NCBI GenBank assembly: GCA_017964705.1
Contig: JAGCRL010000256.1
Span: 1-17,876 of the forward strand
DNA: 17,876 bases
Reading direction: 5' to 3'
Origin: Alphaproteobacteria bacterium
GTDB taxonomy: Bacteria; Pseudomonadota; Alphaproteobacteria; RF32; CAG-239
A model generated the notes under the pieces. That model was not told the origin of the DNA, made no database searches, and worked only from the letters and a program-made list of their open reading frames with translations. Position numbers and translations under genes: made by a program. Below are positions 1-8,533 of the stretch, in pieces; position 1 is the stretch's first letter; each line of letters begins with the position of its first letter.

Positions 1-2
1 AA

Positions 3-455
3 TCATTTTTTTAATCTCCTTGTATTATCATCAACATAAGTTTTCCAATTCTGACAAGCTGATGTTAAAAAACCATCATAAAACTCTCTGACTGAAGCAT
101 AATTTGCGCTCCAACCCCAATAAATTGTATCTTCCGGTTTCATTCCTATCAATAAAGACTGCAAACTACTCGTAAAGTTATAATCAATATAATCTGATAA
201 AATACCAATTTCACCCAAATTCCTTTTACGACCGATAGATTCACCTTCAGGTATCGCGTTAATAGCGCCTGAACCAGTTGAACGTAAAAAACCCGTATCA
301 ACCCTCATTTTACCACCTGCGCTTACTGGTGTGCTTGCTTCCTCAATTAAATCTTGAAAACTATTTTTAAATACCGCAAACATTTTCTTTTCAGTATTAG
401 CAATAATTTTATCTAATTTAACACCGAAATCTTTATTAAAATCAAATTTACCCAT
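3..455 (-). CDS. Neck / tail-completion protein, HK97 gp10-like
   Basis: A 150-residue protein, complete at both ends, last of the visible late operon. It carries the hallmark of the gp10-like family of phage neck proteins, a central GGKMRVDTGFLRSTG stretch (about residues 47-61), followed by the family-like TIYWGWSANYA (about residues 110-120) and a C-terminal helix ending DGFLTSACQNWKTYVDD. Members of this family sit at the head-to-tail junction of long-tailed phages and help terminate or attach the tail tube. The start ATG is preceded by AAGGAG at good spacing and lies 8 bases inside the upstream Mu F-like gene, so translation is probably coupled. Its presence argues for a tail made of tube proteins encoded further left, outside the window. 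Family assignment rests on motif recognition only. Confidence 0.72.
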   Translation of the reverse strand: MGKFDFNKDFGVKLDKIIANTEKKMFAVFKNSFQDLIEEASTPVSAGGKMRVDTGFLRSTGSGAINAIPEGESIGRKRNLGEIGILSDYIDYNFTSSLQSLLIGMKPEDTIYWGWSANYASVREFYDGFLTSACQNWKTYVDDNTRRLKK

Positions 456-1482
456 TGTCTCTAACTCCTTTTACAAAATCAACGTGATACATACATTTAC
501 ACCGACAATGTATAATCTCACTTGCATCCGCACCGAGAGAAGTATCACCCGGATATAAAAGTTTAGAACCCGTTGATGTTTCAAAAGGCTCGTTAAAACC
601 TATTTGATTATTTTTATTATACCTGTTACCTAATTCGACATGAGATAACCGTACACGTTCGTCCGCGCTGTTAGACCACCATTTTGTGATTAAATCAGCC
701 GTTATAAGACCTTCTTCAATTTGTTGAGCTATTGCTGCCCTTTCCGCCCTGTTTATCGCCTGTATCGTCTCTGTACGAGCAATAGCATCAGCTCTATACT
801 TCAACGCTTTACTTTCATAAGCTGTTATTAATTGACTTATTTTTTCCTTGCTTAAACTTTTACCCTCATCAATAGCTTTTCTAACAATCGAATCGAATCT
901 TTTATCCCGTAAACCCAATGAAAAATATCTCTCATCCAAATTCCGTAAATACGTACGAGCGCTATTAACCCATTTAACTTGATTGCTTGCTAATCCTATT
1001 GTTCCCCCGATTCGCTTGTGTGTTTTCGGGTCATATCGACCAACAATGTTAATAGCAGTTTCACGCGGATTAACCCCACGTATCATGCCATCGGTTAAAG
1101 TCTCCTGAATACTTTTACGCATTTCATCAGTTATTTCTTTAATGAAACGTGATGAAAATTCAGATAATTCGTGTTCTACCGTAGGATTACGTATATTAAA
1201 AACTGGTGTTACAAGACCAAAAGCATTTCGCAATTTCGGCCAACCGTCAACCATCATATTACCAGTGCGTTCATAAATATCTTCAATTTTATCAACAATT
1301 TGATTTAAAACTACAACATTATAACCACTGGCTTGCACTAACCGGTCAATATCATTTGTTTCAATAGCTTTAATCATTTCTTCAATGTTAGCATTGTCAG
1401 AGACATCTCTCATTGCTTCAATGAATAAATCCCTTACTTCCGGGATTTGTAAAGCGTAAAATTTATCAAATGTCGTAGCCAT
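448..1482 (-). CDS. Minor head protein, phage Mu gpF / SPP1 gp7-like
   Basis: A 344-residue protein with a mostly helical N-terminal two thirds and a C-terminal Mu F-type domain. The diagnostic part is near residues 265-335: KWWSNSADERVRLSHVELG, then a hydrophobic loop, then LLYPGDTSLGADASEIIHCRCKC. The D-x-R-x-R-x-x-H pattern and the closing C-R-C are typical of this family. These proteins are minor capsid components thought to act in head morphogenesis, often bound to the portal or injected with DNA. The position is slightly unusual: here the gene is read after the coat gene and two connector-type genes instead of directly beside the portal gene. No toxin domain is fused to it. The ribosome binding site is AGGGG, and the gene ends by overlapping the gp10-like gene by 8 bases. 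Confidence 0.85.
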   Translation of the reverse strand: MATTFDKFYALQIPEVRDLFIEAMRDVSDNANIEEMIKAIETNDIDRLVQASGYNVVVLNQIVDKIEDIYERTGNMMVDGWPKLRNAFGLVTPVFNIRNPTVEHELSEFSSRFIKEITDEMRKSIQETLTDGMIRGVNPRETAINIVGRYDPKTHKRIGGTIGLASNQVKWVNSARTYLRNLDERYFSLGLRDKRFDSIVRKAIDEGKSLSKEKISQLITAYESKALKYRADAIARTETIQAINRAERAAIAQQIEEGLITADLITKWWSNSADERVRLSHVELGNRYNKNNQIGFNEPFETSTGSKLLYPGDTSLGADASEIIHCRCKCMYHVDFVKGVRDNG

Positions 1483-1484
1483 TT

Positions 1485-1856
1485 CTACCCCTTACGGCAG
1501 ATGAACCGCCATACAACCGGTTTACCACTGGCAGCATTAGGTGCCGCTGAAATATCACGAATAATTTTATGTCTTACACCTTCAATTTCGATAAAATCAT
1601 TTATTGTCGGTGTTACACCTTTTATAACACCTGCTGTAACTGTTAAATCGCTTGCAACAGCATAACTATTAATCAAATATTTATAACTCACACCGCTTAC
1701 AGTCGCATCAAGGTCATACACGTTTTCAGCCATTTCCGAAGGCTCATCAAGTGTACCACCTTTTGTTTCTTTGTATTGTACAAGTTTAACAGAACCTTGT
1801 TTAAAATTCTTCATTATCGAACTTGCAAGTTCCTGCATATCATCATAAAAAGCCAT
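1485..1856 (-). CDS. Probable head-tail connector / minor structural protein
   Basis: A 123-residue protein of which the second half (about residues 45-123) looks all-beta: alternating hydrophobic strands such as YDLDATVSGVSYKYL, an IKGVTPTINDFIEIEGVRHKIIRDI stretch broken by turns, and a final VVWRFICRKG. The pattern ask-for-a-property, then a short loop, then HKI(I/V) resembles small tail-completion or stopper proteins that plug the head-tail interface. It starts within TAATG, a one-base overlap with the stop of the DnaT-like gene, behind a GAGGG ribosome binding site, and ends 2 bases before the Mu F-like gene begins. Position and size support a connector role. I do not recognise the family with certainty. 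Confidence 0.55.
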   Translation of the reverse strand: MAFYDDMQELASSIMKNFKQGSVKLVQYKETKGGTLDEPSEMAENVYDLDATVSGVSYKYLINSYAVASDLTVTAGVIKGVTPTINDFIEIEGVRHKIIRDISAAPNAASGKPVVWRFICRKG

Positions 1857-2362
1857 TATACCCTCACAGCGCGTCCTGATAAACCGTTACCATCTGCACC
1901 TTTATTCGGGTCAATGAGAATACTCATTAAATTCTGAACAACCGGAATTTGAACTTGTATATCTCCCGCGGACGATACCGAATCTTTATATTCAACAGTT
2001 ACAGCATTATAAATAGATACGCTTTGATATTGTGTCGGTTGATAATCAACCATTAAAGAACCTTTTTTAGTTAATTCACGTTTAGCAGCTTCGTAAGTCG
2101 CTTGAATTACTTGATTAGGAATATCAGTATCTGAATATATATGATACGGATATGTAGCAATCATAGCGTTCCGACGAGGCCAAGACCTATCCTGTTCAAA
2201 CGTTACTTTATAACCAATCCATAAATCCTCGTATTGACTATCTAACCATTCGGACGCTACGAGTAACGCAGCATCAATATCTTCATCCATCCAATCGTCT
2301 GAAACCTCTTGGCCTCTTTCGCTCAAATAGGTTTTGAAATCATCTGCGTTACCGTAAAACAT
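1856..2362 (-). CDS. Head-tail connector, DnaT-like phage family
   Basis: A 168-residue protein of the type often labelled 'putative DnaT-like ssDNA-binding protein' in phage genomes. Its place after the coat gene shows it is really a head-completion adaptor that docks under the portal. The N-terminal part (residues 1-60) is helical, with LLVASEWLDSQYEDLWIGYK; this is followed by the family signature QDRSWPRRNA, then IPNQVIQATYEAAKREL, and a beta-rich C-terminal tail containing YQSVSIYNAVTVEYKD. It overlaps the upstream 66-residue gene by one base (TAATG). The helical bundle plus R-W-P-R element is also reminiscent of the gp6/gp15 adaptor fold. The DnaT name should not be read as a replication function. 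Confidence 0.72.
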   Translation of the reverse strand: MFYGNADDFKTYLSERGQEVSDDWMDEDIDAALLVASEWLDSQYEDLWIGYKVTFEQDRSWPRRNAMIATYPYHIYSDTDIPNQVIQATYEAAKRELTKKGSLMVDYQPTQYQSVSIYNAVTVEYKDSVSSAGDIQVQIPVVQNLMSILIDPNKGADGNGLSGRAVRV

Positions 2363-2562
2363 TATTCTTCTCCAATCAAAGCTTTAACTTCATCATCTTC
2401 ATTAGCTTTTTTAGGCTTATCAGCCTTAGGTTTTACCGGTTGAGTAGTAGCCGGTTGTTTACCGATTTTTTCATGGATTTTCTCATCAAAATCAGTTTCA
2501 TTGATAACCATTTCATATTTACCCGGTTTATATAAAACTTTAATTGTAGCAATATCAGCCAT
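2362..2562 (-). CDS. Small charged protein downstream of coat gene
   Basis: A 66-residue protein with two parts. The first 30 residues could form a small beta unit (TIKVLYKPGKYEMVINETDF). The rest is a lysine- and proline-rich linker (PVKPKADKPKKA) ending in an acidic tail (NEDDEVKALIGEE). It has a clean AAGGAG ribosome binding site. Short proteins with this layout are common between coat and connector genes in phages. Some have an N-terminal unit like that of the Mu-like FluMu small proteins, but I cannot fix the family. A head-decoration, assembly or connector-accessory role is inferred from position only. A longer ORF on the same strand in another frame (2433-2720) crosses into the coat gene and is a shadow. 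Confidence 0.6.
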   Translation of the reverse strand: MADIATIKVLYKPGKYEMVINETDFDEKIHEKIGKQPATTQPVKPKADKPKKANEDDEVKALIGEE

Positions 2563-2583
2563 AATCTTCTCCTTAAAAAGTTT

Positions 2584-2605
2584 GGGCAGGGCGTGAACCC
2601 TGCCC
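2584..2605 (-). terminator. Hairpin after the coat gene (attenuating terminator)
   Basis: Perfect 8-bp inverted repeat GGGCAGGG / CCCTGCCC with a 6-base loop. Read on the minus strand, it lies just after the coat stop codon and is followed by AAACTTTTT. On the plus strand it is followed directly by TTTT. A GC-rich hairpin in this spot would either partly stop late transcription or protect the coat mRNA 3' end, which suits a protein needed in hundreds of copies. The T run is displaced by four bases, so full termination is doubtful. Confidence 0.6.
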
Positions 2606-2613
2606 TTTTACGA

Positions 2614-3756
2614 TTAACCCAAGAGAGCCGCAACGTGTTCAGGTTTAATGGTCTTAACACCCCAAGCACAAGCCAGTTCCATACGCATTTTACGATAACC
2701 TTCGTAAACGCGAACTTCAAAGCTTAAACCAGAACGCGGGTCAGTCAACATATAATTGTCGATTGCAGCGTCTTTACCACCCGGCAAAGCCGGAGCGCGG
2801 GTAACAAGCTGAATAGCGCCACGAGTAAACGCAACGTTACGTACCGAGTTAGCTGCAACAGTAACAGCAGCATTAGCAGCGGCATCTTTTTGCAAAGCCG
2901 GAGCGATACCGAACTCAGCATTAGCGGCCAAAGAAGCCGGAATTTCCGTTACCATATACTTCGTGCTGTCACCGGCAATGGTAATCACATCACCAACCTT
3001 CAAAGCGCCAGAAGTAACAGCGCTCGCTTTCAACTTGGTAGCACCAGCGGTAGCGGCGGCAACCGTTAAACCAGTAGCGTTACCAGCAGCAAACTCTTTG
3101 ATACCAGCAGATTCTTTCAGAGACATACCGAACAAATCCAGTAATTCACCTTGACGCAAAGTCATAGAAGTACCAGCATTGTCAACGTTAGTCAACTGAG
3201 TAAGTTTACGCAAGTTTACACCTGCACTGGTATTGATAACAAGTGAACGTTCACCTGCCGGCGTACCGGCATCGTCCAAAAGTTTACGAATTTCAGCAGC
3301 ATCACCCAAGTTTGAACCAAACGGAGCAGTACCAGCAGTACCATAAACATGACCTGCATTGTTACCAGCTTCGAGAGCAATATCAGCTTCAATTTGATTG
3401 CACAAAGTACGCAAACCCTGTTCAATGTTACCTTGCAGGATTTTGCTGGCTCCAACACCATTATCCAAACCACGGTATTCTTCACCGTTCAAACCAAAAG
3501 AATAAGATTTGGAATTGGTAATTTTGATAACGGTATTATCAACAGTAAAATCAGACGGTTCCGGTACAGCCATAGCCGGAGCAACATCTACCAAAGAGTG
3601 TGGAACACTAATTGGAACGATAATATCTTCGTTCAAAGCAGCGCGTTCAGCGCTAGAATCACGAGCAACTGACGGGATAAAACCAACCAATTCACGAGAT
3701 ACAACATCCAAAGCCTGATAAAGAGCTGGAATCATATTTGTTAAAACATTACCCAT
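2614..3756 (-). CDS. Major capsid (coat) protein, P22 gp5-like
   Basis: I choose the ATG at 3756 (MGNVLTNMIPALYQALDV, 380 residues). The GTG at 3765 lies within the likely AGGTG ribosome binding site. The protein matches the P22-type HK97-fold coat family: N-terminal VVSRELVGFIPSV (about residues 17-29), a long central domain, and the C-terminal signature NVAFTRGAIQLVTRAPALPGG then LTDPRSGLSFEVRVYEGY and CAWGVKTIKPEHVAALLG. Around residues 225-300 an Ala/Thr-rich beta insert (ATKLKASAVTSGALKVGDVITIAGD) corresponds to the surface insertion seen in many family members. P22 coat is about 430 residues, so this one is compact. It assembles on the scaffold encoded just upstream. Confidence 0.93.
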   Translation of the reverse strand: MGNVLTNMIPALYQALDVVSRELVGFIPSVARDSSAERAALNEDIIVPISVPHSLVDVAPAMAVPEPSDFTVDNTVIKITNSKSYSFGLNGEEYRGLDNGVGASKILQGNIEQGLRTLCNQIEADIALEAGNNAGHVYGTAGTAPFGSNLGDAAEIRKLLDDAGTPAGERSLVINTSAGVNLRKLTQLTNVDNAGTSMTLRQGELLDLFGMSLKESAGIKEFAAGNATGLTVAAATAGATKLKASAVTSGALKVGDVITIAGDSTKYMVTEIPASLAANAEFGIAPALQKDAAANAAVTVAANSVRNVAFTRGAIQLVTRAPALPGGKDAAIDNYMLTDPRSGLSFEVRVYEGYRKMRMELACAWGVKTIKPEHVAALLG

Positions 3757-3765
3757 ATTAAGCAC

Positions 3766-3898
3766 CTTTCAATTAATTATTTTTAACATTTTGATTTGGT
3801 GCGTAAAAAACAAGCGCACCGAGATTAAATAAAAAGGTTATCCAACCTAGCACGCTTGTTTAATCCAAAACAGGCAATTATACGTTAACAGCTTTTTT
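3766..3898 (-). promoter_or_regulatory. Structured leader between scaffold and coat genes
   Basis: The 133-base gap contains two competing hairpins on the transcribed (minus) strand. Hairpin A pairs AAACAAGCG (plus-strand 3853-3861) with CGCTTGTTT (3808-3816), a perfect 9-bp stem enclosing a smaller AGGTT/AACCT stem-loop (3835-3848). Hairpin B pairs GGTGCG (3815-3820) with CGCACC (3798-3803), and its loop contains the second arm of A. The two cannot form fully together. B lies about 40 bases before the coat ribosome binding site. Nearly all other late genes abut or overlap, so this gap is likely to regulate, process or stabilise the coat mRNA. Confidence 0.5.
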
Positions 3899-4651
3899 TT
3901 AATCTGTCAACTGAATTTCGCCTTTTCTCATCTTATTAGCAATATCAGCTTGTTGAACAGGTGATAATTTTTCAAAATCAGACCGTTTCATATAACGTCC
4001 ACCACCTGCAGAACCACCACCGGTACCACTACCACTACCACTACCCGGATTAGCTTTGAGAATTATATCTTTTTGTGGATGACTTTCAGCTAAAATCTGC
4101 ATAGCTTCTTCAACAGTGGCATATTCACCGGCGCGAGTTTTACTCATCAAACGTGACCCATCATAACCATAAGCTACAACATCACCGTTTTCAACCTTGA
4201 AATTACTACGGAATTTCGCCTCAAACATATCTGTCGGTACAGCTACATTATTGCGAATGAAATCACTATTGCTAAACGCGTTATCCACAATCATATTTTC
4301 ATACTTAGATTTCAAATCGTTGTAAGCATTGTTTTTCTCATCAATTTGTGTTTGAAATTGCTGTGTAATTTGAGATTTAAGTTTATCAACTTCACCTGTG
4401 TCAATAAGTTTACTGGCATCAAGTTTAGCAACAGTTTCCAAAGCTTCACGAGCTTTTTGAGCGTCGATACCTTCATAAGCTTTTAACTTAGCGAGGGCAT
4501 CTTCTTTAGCAATACGATGCTCTTTAGCTTCGTTGTTCAATCGAGCTATGGTATCAACACCAACGGTTTTTTCAACACCATTAGCGTCAACATAAACCGG
4601 GTCACCGTCTTTTAATACAATGTTGTTATTTTCATCTAATTTCCAACTCAT
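3899..4651 (-). CDS. Capsid scaffold protein
   Basis: A 250-residue, highly charged and largely helical protein directly upstream of the coat gene, the classical scaffold position. It has an N-terminal region (1-35), a long predicted coiled coil (about 36-125, rich in K, E, Q and A with heptad-like spacing), a small folded segment (about 126-195), then a flexible linker of Gly/Ser repeats (about 202-218) and a short basic-to-acidic tail, SDFEKLSPVQQADIANKM. In P22-like systems the extreme C-terminus of the scaffold binds coat, and this tail could serve that purpose. The protein should be absent from mature heads. The start overlaps the portal stop by 4 bases (ATGA). Confidence 0.8.
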   Translation of the reverse strand: MSWKLDENNNIVLKDGDPVYVDANGVEKTVGVDTIARLNNEAKEHRIAKEDALAKLKAYEGIDAQKAREALETVAKLDASKLIDTGEVDKLKSQITQQFQTQIDEKNNAYNDLKSKYENMIVDNAFSNSDFIRNNVAVPTDMFEAKFRSNFKVENGDVVAYGYDGSRLMSKTRAGEYATVEEAMQILAESHPQKDIILKANPGSGSGSGTGGGSAGGGRYMKRSDFEKLSPVQQADIANKMRKGEIQLTD

Positions 4652-6138
4652 TTTTCAATATCCTTTTCTTCAGTTGTGGGTGCTTCATCTTCAGATAAAT
4701 CTACTTCATCTGTCGGTATATCTTCAAGCAAACGTTTTTTCTCACGTTCCGCTGTGAACTCTGCCGATAAGATTTTACGACGTTTCAATTCTTCCCAATA
4801 TGTTTCTTGAGATAAATCTCCACGCTCACGTGCTTTACCTAATTCTTCCAAATCCGAACCATCTTCAAGCACGTTGTCAAATCCTGTATAAACATACACT
4901 TCAGGTTGTTTTTTATCAGGAACTTCTTTTTGCTCCCAAAGCATTGTCATATAGAGAGCGTTCTCTAATGCGTCTTTAAGAGCCAACGCCCATGTTGTCA
5001 CAGCAGATTTAGCTTTACCTGCCGCAATGGACGTTGTAACCGTTGTAAGCTGTGACGACATCGCAGTAAGCGGTTGACGCCCTAACTCACGTAAATCAGT
5101 TTTAGTTTTATCAATATCTTTTTTCAAAAATTCAAGGCTATTGGCGCTCGGTTCAACATATTTCCAAGTACCACCGGTGCCATTAGTGTTTGGAGCGCCA
5201 TAAAGCACTCTGCCCGGACCGACGGCAATTTTTTCAGGAGTACCTTTAGCATCGAGTTTAGGTTTTAGACCATCTGTGGCTAACATCGGGTAACAAGCCA
5301 AAACTTTGATATATTCAAGTGCCGATTCGTTTTGATACAATTTGATTTGTAAAGTAGCCGCATCTTTCATAACCGGATAAAATTTAAATCTGTTACCGTC
5401 TCTACGGCCTGTTATAAACGGAACTACAGGTATAAACCCTATAGACATTTCACCTCTTGCAATCTCGATAAATTCATCCTCAGGGTCTGTAGGATTGTCG
5501 ACTTTCATATATAAATGCCACATTATGTGTTTTTTACCTGTTTCATCAAATTCTTCAGCATAAACCCGAACTTTAACCGGTTCATCGCCGTAACTCGGCT
5601 CTTGATAACGAAAATAATGAACAACCTCTTTAGACCCTTCCATGTGACTACGGACTTCCAGTACATTTTTACCTAAAATATGACGCCAGTAAGCTCTGAT
5701 ATGTTGTTCTTTAGCTTCCGCTATACTGATTTTATCAGCATCAAGTATTGTCGGATAATCAATAAAAATCCAATCAATAGCGTAATTAATACCGTTAAAA
5801 AATGTAAGTGCCGCAAATGTGGATAAGTTGTTACCACAACCGTCAACATCTTCAACAAATTCTTTGATTTTCGGGTCAACACTCTGGCCGACAATACTAA
5901 CCTCGTCTTGAAACGGTTTAGTTGCCAAACCTTCGAGTGTATCTCGATAAATATTGGTAAATTTACCAACCTCTAAACGAAAATCGTAATCCCTGTCATT
6001 TTCATCAGGAAACATCGGTAGATATTTCTCTCCACCGGCTTTAATTGCTTCTTCACCTTCGATAATGTCTGTTACCATATCCCAGTAAGGTACCATTGTT
6101 TCAATATCAGGAGAACGTTTTAATAAATCTTTAGGCAT
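4648..6138 (-). CDS. Portal protein, DUF4055 family
   Basis: A 496-residue protein with features of the DUF4055 portal family: N-terminal MVPYWDMVTDIIEGEEAIKAGG, YLPMFP, a RDYDFRLEVGKFTNIYRDTLEGL helix region broken by family-conserved residues (about 45-72), FFNGINYAIDWIFIDYP (about 112-128), GFIPVVPFITGRRDG (about 232-246) and a helical C-terminal stem with ELGRQPLTAMSSQLTTVTT (about 353-371). Portals form the dodecameric ring at the DNA-entry vertex, bind TerL during packaging and hold the connectors afterwards. The gene starts 2 bases after the TerL stop with a GGAG site at good spacing. Length and neighbours (TerL before, scaffold and coat after) fit. Confidence 0.88.
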   Translation of the reverse strand: MPKDLLKRSPDIETMVPYWDMVTDIIEGEEAIKAGGEKYLPMFPDENDRDYDFRLEVGKFTNIYRDTLEGLATKPFQDEVSIVGQSVDPKIKEFVEDVDGCGNNLSTFAALTFFNGINYAIDWIFIDYPTILDADKISIAEAKEQHIRAYWRHILGKNVLEVRSHMEGSKEVVHYFRYQEPSYGDEPVKVRVYAEEFDETGKKHIMWHLYMKVDNPTDPEDEFIEIARGEMSIGFIPVVPFITGRRDGNRFKFYPVMKDAATLQIKLYQNESALEYIKVLACYPMLATDGLKPKLDAKGTPEKIAVGPGRVLYGAPNTNGTGGTWKYVEPSANSLEFLKKDIDKTKTDLRELGRQPLTAMSSQLTTVTTSIAAGKAKSAVTTWALALKDALENALYMTMLWEQKEVPDKKQPEVYVYTGFDNVLEDGSDLEELGKARERGDLSQETYWEELKRRKILSAEFTAEREKKRLLEDIPTDEVDLSEDEAPTTEEKDIEK

Positions 6139-6140
6139 TG

Positions 6141-7904
6141 TTATACTCCATACGAACCTATTAAGAAACCACCATTGTTGTCCGCAACAGGGAAGAAAGC
6201 AAGCACTCCACTGTCGGCAAGGTTTGGTGACCTCATTCCATCAGGTTTTTTCTCTATAAGCAGTTTAAGTCTTGAACTATGTCCAACTGTCGGCTGAGCT
6301 AATTCCTTCTTTAATTGCTCTAATAACCGCATTGAGCCGTCAAGAGAGATAAGCTCATCAACCGGATAGACCGCACCCTCAGTCCTAGCTTTAAACGTTT
6401 TATAGAACCGAGTCCGGAGAGACCACCAAGCCTGTGCCTTTAAGTTATCAAAAAAATCTTTATTTTGCAAGCTTTCATTATCATCAGGTATAATTCTTTC
6501 CCAAGGATTGATAACACTAGCCCCCGCGTTCCAAGGAATAAACGGTATTTTATACGCGTCTACAACCCCTTCGTCTGTTGTCAGCCGATTATACTCTGTT
6601 TTAACACCTGAGCCGACACCAATGCAGTCATACATACAAGTTATATGTCCTGAATGTTCTCTGCACGCTAAAATAGCTTTACGCGCTGTCAAGCCGGGGT
6701 CTCTTTCACCCCATTCATCCACTGACCGCCATATTACCCATTCTCTAAGCGTCAAAGCGTTCCGGTCGTTACCCTCGTCAGCCACGTCAAGCCCTGCATA
6801 CCATTCATTAAGATGCTCAGGCACGACCTCAGCCAGATAAGGAATGTCAATATGAGCGTTGACAGCAGCTTCAATCCAATCATAAGGTATGACGACATTA
6901 CTCACAGCAGCGGCATAATTGCGGTCAACCTCTTGTGCAAAAATGTGAGCCATACCCTCACGCTCGTAACGCGCTTTACGTTTGTCATACCATTCTTGTG
7001 TTTTAAGCGGATGGTCGCGCCAATCAGCTATAAAAACTCTTACATAACCCGGCTCAATATTACTATCAGGTGTCCATACCACGCCATTCTCCCGTCGGCG
7101 GTGGAAAACGTTACCCACACCGTTCACGCTGGAAATGTCGATTCGCACGTTGGTATTATCACCCAAAGCGGCCTCAACTTTCTCAGCTCTTTCAATATGT
7201 GCCGCTTCGTCTAAAAAATATATTGAACGTCGTCCGCCACGCCCGATGTTATCACCGGCCTCACCTGCAAGTATTGCACCGTTCTCAGGGTTTAAGAGCT
7301 TCATGAATGTAGAGTGCCTACCCCAGCTAAAACCTGCCGGCATCCAAATTTTAGGCATACGTTTAAGCATGAGCCGTATTTTCTCAAAAATGCTATCAGG
7401 GTCACCCGGTTTATCCACAAGTGACTCCTTGCGTGACCCCCAGCCGATAGCATCATTCTTAATGAATAGCCACCGCCACACCGAATAGCCGCAAGCAAGC
7501 CAAGTCAGCCCGAAGTCACGGCATTTCTCCACCAACCCGCTCTCTTGGGAATGTGAACAGCTTTCAAAAAAACCTATCACATCCTCTTGGCGTTTAAAAA
7601 ATACAAACGGCATCCACTTCTCACCACGTAGCACTGGGTTAGCGTTATTAGGTGATTTACGCGGGTCATAAGTGTCCAACCAGTCCATTATAAAGGCGGC
7701 CGGTCTAGTAGCATAATAGGCACGGGCGCTGGCAAGCTTGCCGGGGTCAGCGGTCAGCTCACGAAGCATACGTGTCCGCCACCGATAGACAGCTTTATAC
7801 TCCGGTGGCCACTCCTCACGTTTAAGAGGTCTTGGTCGCCACAATGCTGCATGGCTATCCTCTTGTTGGTCTTTACCCCAGTCTATAATGCGTCTCTGTG
7901 GCAT
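6141..7904 (-). CDS. terL: Terminase large subunit (packaging ATPase/nuclease)
   Basis: A 587-residue TerL. The ATPase domain shows a Walker A-like element KCRDFGLT (about 127-134, the K-x-R-x-x-G-x-S/T form common in terminases), Walker B IYFLDE (228-233) with the catalytic Glu, and a coupling-motif-like SVNG (about 259-262). The RNase H-like nuclease domain begins near 366 with GLDVADEG (first acidic residue D373), continues with CMYDCIGVG (D426) and ends with LADSGVLAFF (third acidic residue). The enzyme cuts concatemeric DNA and pumps it into the prohead through the portal. Start and TerS stop overlap in TAATG behind AAGGAG. The gene looks visibly richer in GC than the portal-to-neck genes after it, which suggests a separate origin for the packaging cassette. 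Confidence 0.93.
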   Translation of the reverse strand: MPQRRIIDWGKDQQEDSHAALWRPRPLKREEWPPEYKAVYRWRTRMLRELTADPGKLASARAYYATRPAAFIMDWLDTYDPRKSPNNANPVLRGEKWMPFVFFKRQEDVIGFFESCSHSQESGLVEKCRDFGLTWLACGYSVWRWLFIKNDAIGWGSRKESLVDKPGDPDSIFEKIRLMLKRMPKIWMPAGFSWGRHSTFMKLLNPENGAILAGEAGDNIGRGGRRSIYFLDEAAHIERAEKVEAALGDNTNVRIDISSVNGVGNVFHRRRENGVVWTPDSNIEPGYVRVFIADWRDHPLKTQEWYDKRKARYEREGMAHIFAQEVDRNYAAAVSNVVIPYDWIEAAVNAHIDIPYLAEVVPEHLNEWYAGLDVADEGNDRNALTLREWVIWRSVDEWGERDPGLTARKAILACREHSGHITCMYDCIGVGSGVKTEYNRLTTDEGVVDAYKIPFIPWNAGASVINPWERIIPDDNESLQNKDFFDNLKAQAWWSLRTRFYKTFKARTEGAVYPVDELISLDGSMRLLEQLKKELAQPTVGHSSRLKLLIEKKPDGMRSPNLADSGVLAFFPVADNNGGFLIGSYGV

Positions 7905-8533
7905 TATTGCTCCTTGTTTGTCATATTCTCAAGCAGTTGAGTGTACTCTGTCTCAGGTGACACAATCTCTTTAAACTCCGCGTCACGTATCTCTTGTTTC
8001 ACATAGTCGGTAAGCACAGGTGGATGTTCAGGTGCTGTCATTCCCATGAAGTCACAAAGCTGTTTAAGTGCCGGCAGTTTGTCATGCAGTGTTATTTTCC
8101 ATTTAGTGCCGAGATGGCCCGGTTGGCACTCGATACTTTTGATAGCCCCTGCTTTGTCCGGTGGTATCTGATTAAGCGGTTTAATGCTTGGCTCACCGAA
8201 GTACCCGGTATCTAGGAAGTCTGTTATATCAGAAAATGCCAGTGAGGCATATTCATGGACTGCCCTGTCAGGTGACACGTCATACTTGTCAGCCTCCTCA
8301 ATTATGCGCTCGGCAATAGCCGCCCGTAGCACAGGGCGATTGAGCGCTTGGCGTGAGCGCCTGATATACTCGCTCGGAATAGGAAGGTTGAGAGCGGCCA
8401 GCACACGTTGGTGTTTATCACGTTGTTGTTTGACTGCAAAGGCCACATACTCATCCACCGCTTTACGCTCGATGTCGGTCAACAGGTCATACGCCCTTGT
8501 AGGGTAAATGTCCTCACTCGTTGTTGTTGTCAT
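7904..8533 (-). CDS. terS: Terminase small subunit
   Basis: A 209-residue protein immediately upstream of TerL. The N-terminal half is a helical DNA-binding region (AVDEYVAFAVKQQRDKHQ, then IPSEYIRRSRQALNRPVLRAAIAERI broken by turns), the middle DKYDVSPDRAVHEYASLAFSDITDFLD matches Terminase_2-type small subunits, and the C-terminal part has KLPALKQLCDFMGMTAPEH, a typical segment in this family. It recognises the packaging start site and loads TerL. The start codon overlaps the end of the upstream gene by 20 bases. No strong Shine-Dalgarno is visible (only AAGGG about 13 bases away and GAGA closer), so translation probably depends on coupling. Confidence 0.85.
   Translation of the reverse strand: MTTTTSEDIYPTRAYDLLTDIERKAVDEYVAFAVKQQRDKHQRVLAALNLPIPSEYIRRSRQALNRPVLRAAIAERIIEEADKYDVSPDRAVHEYASLAFSDITDFLDTGYFGEPSIKPLNQIPPDKAGAIKSIECQPGHLGTKWKITLHDKLPALKQLCDFMGMTAPEHPPVLTDYVKQEIRDAEFKEIVSPETEYTQLLENMTNKEQ

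Noticed and set aside
1856..2362. Primosomal DnaT function
   Set aside because: The name is a historical label for the family; its place among connector genes indicates a head-tail adaptor role.
3216..3718. Reading frames in other frames within the coat gene
   Set aside because: The coat protein match is unambiguous over this stretch and these are shadows without ribosome binding sites. The same holds for frames inside terL, terS and portal.
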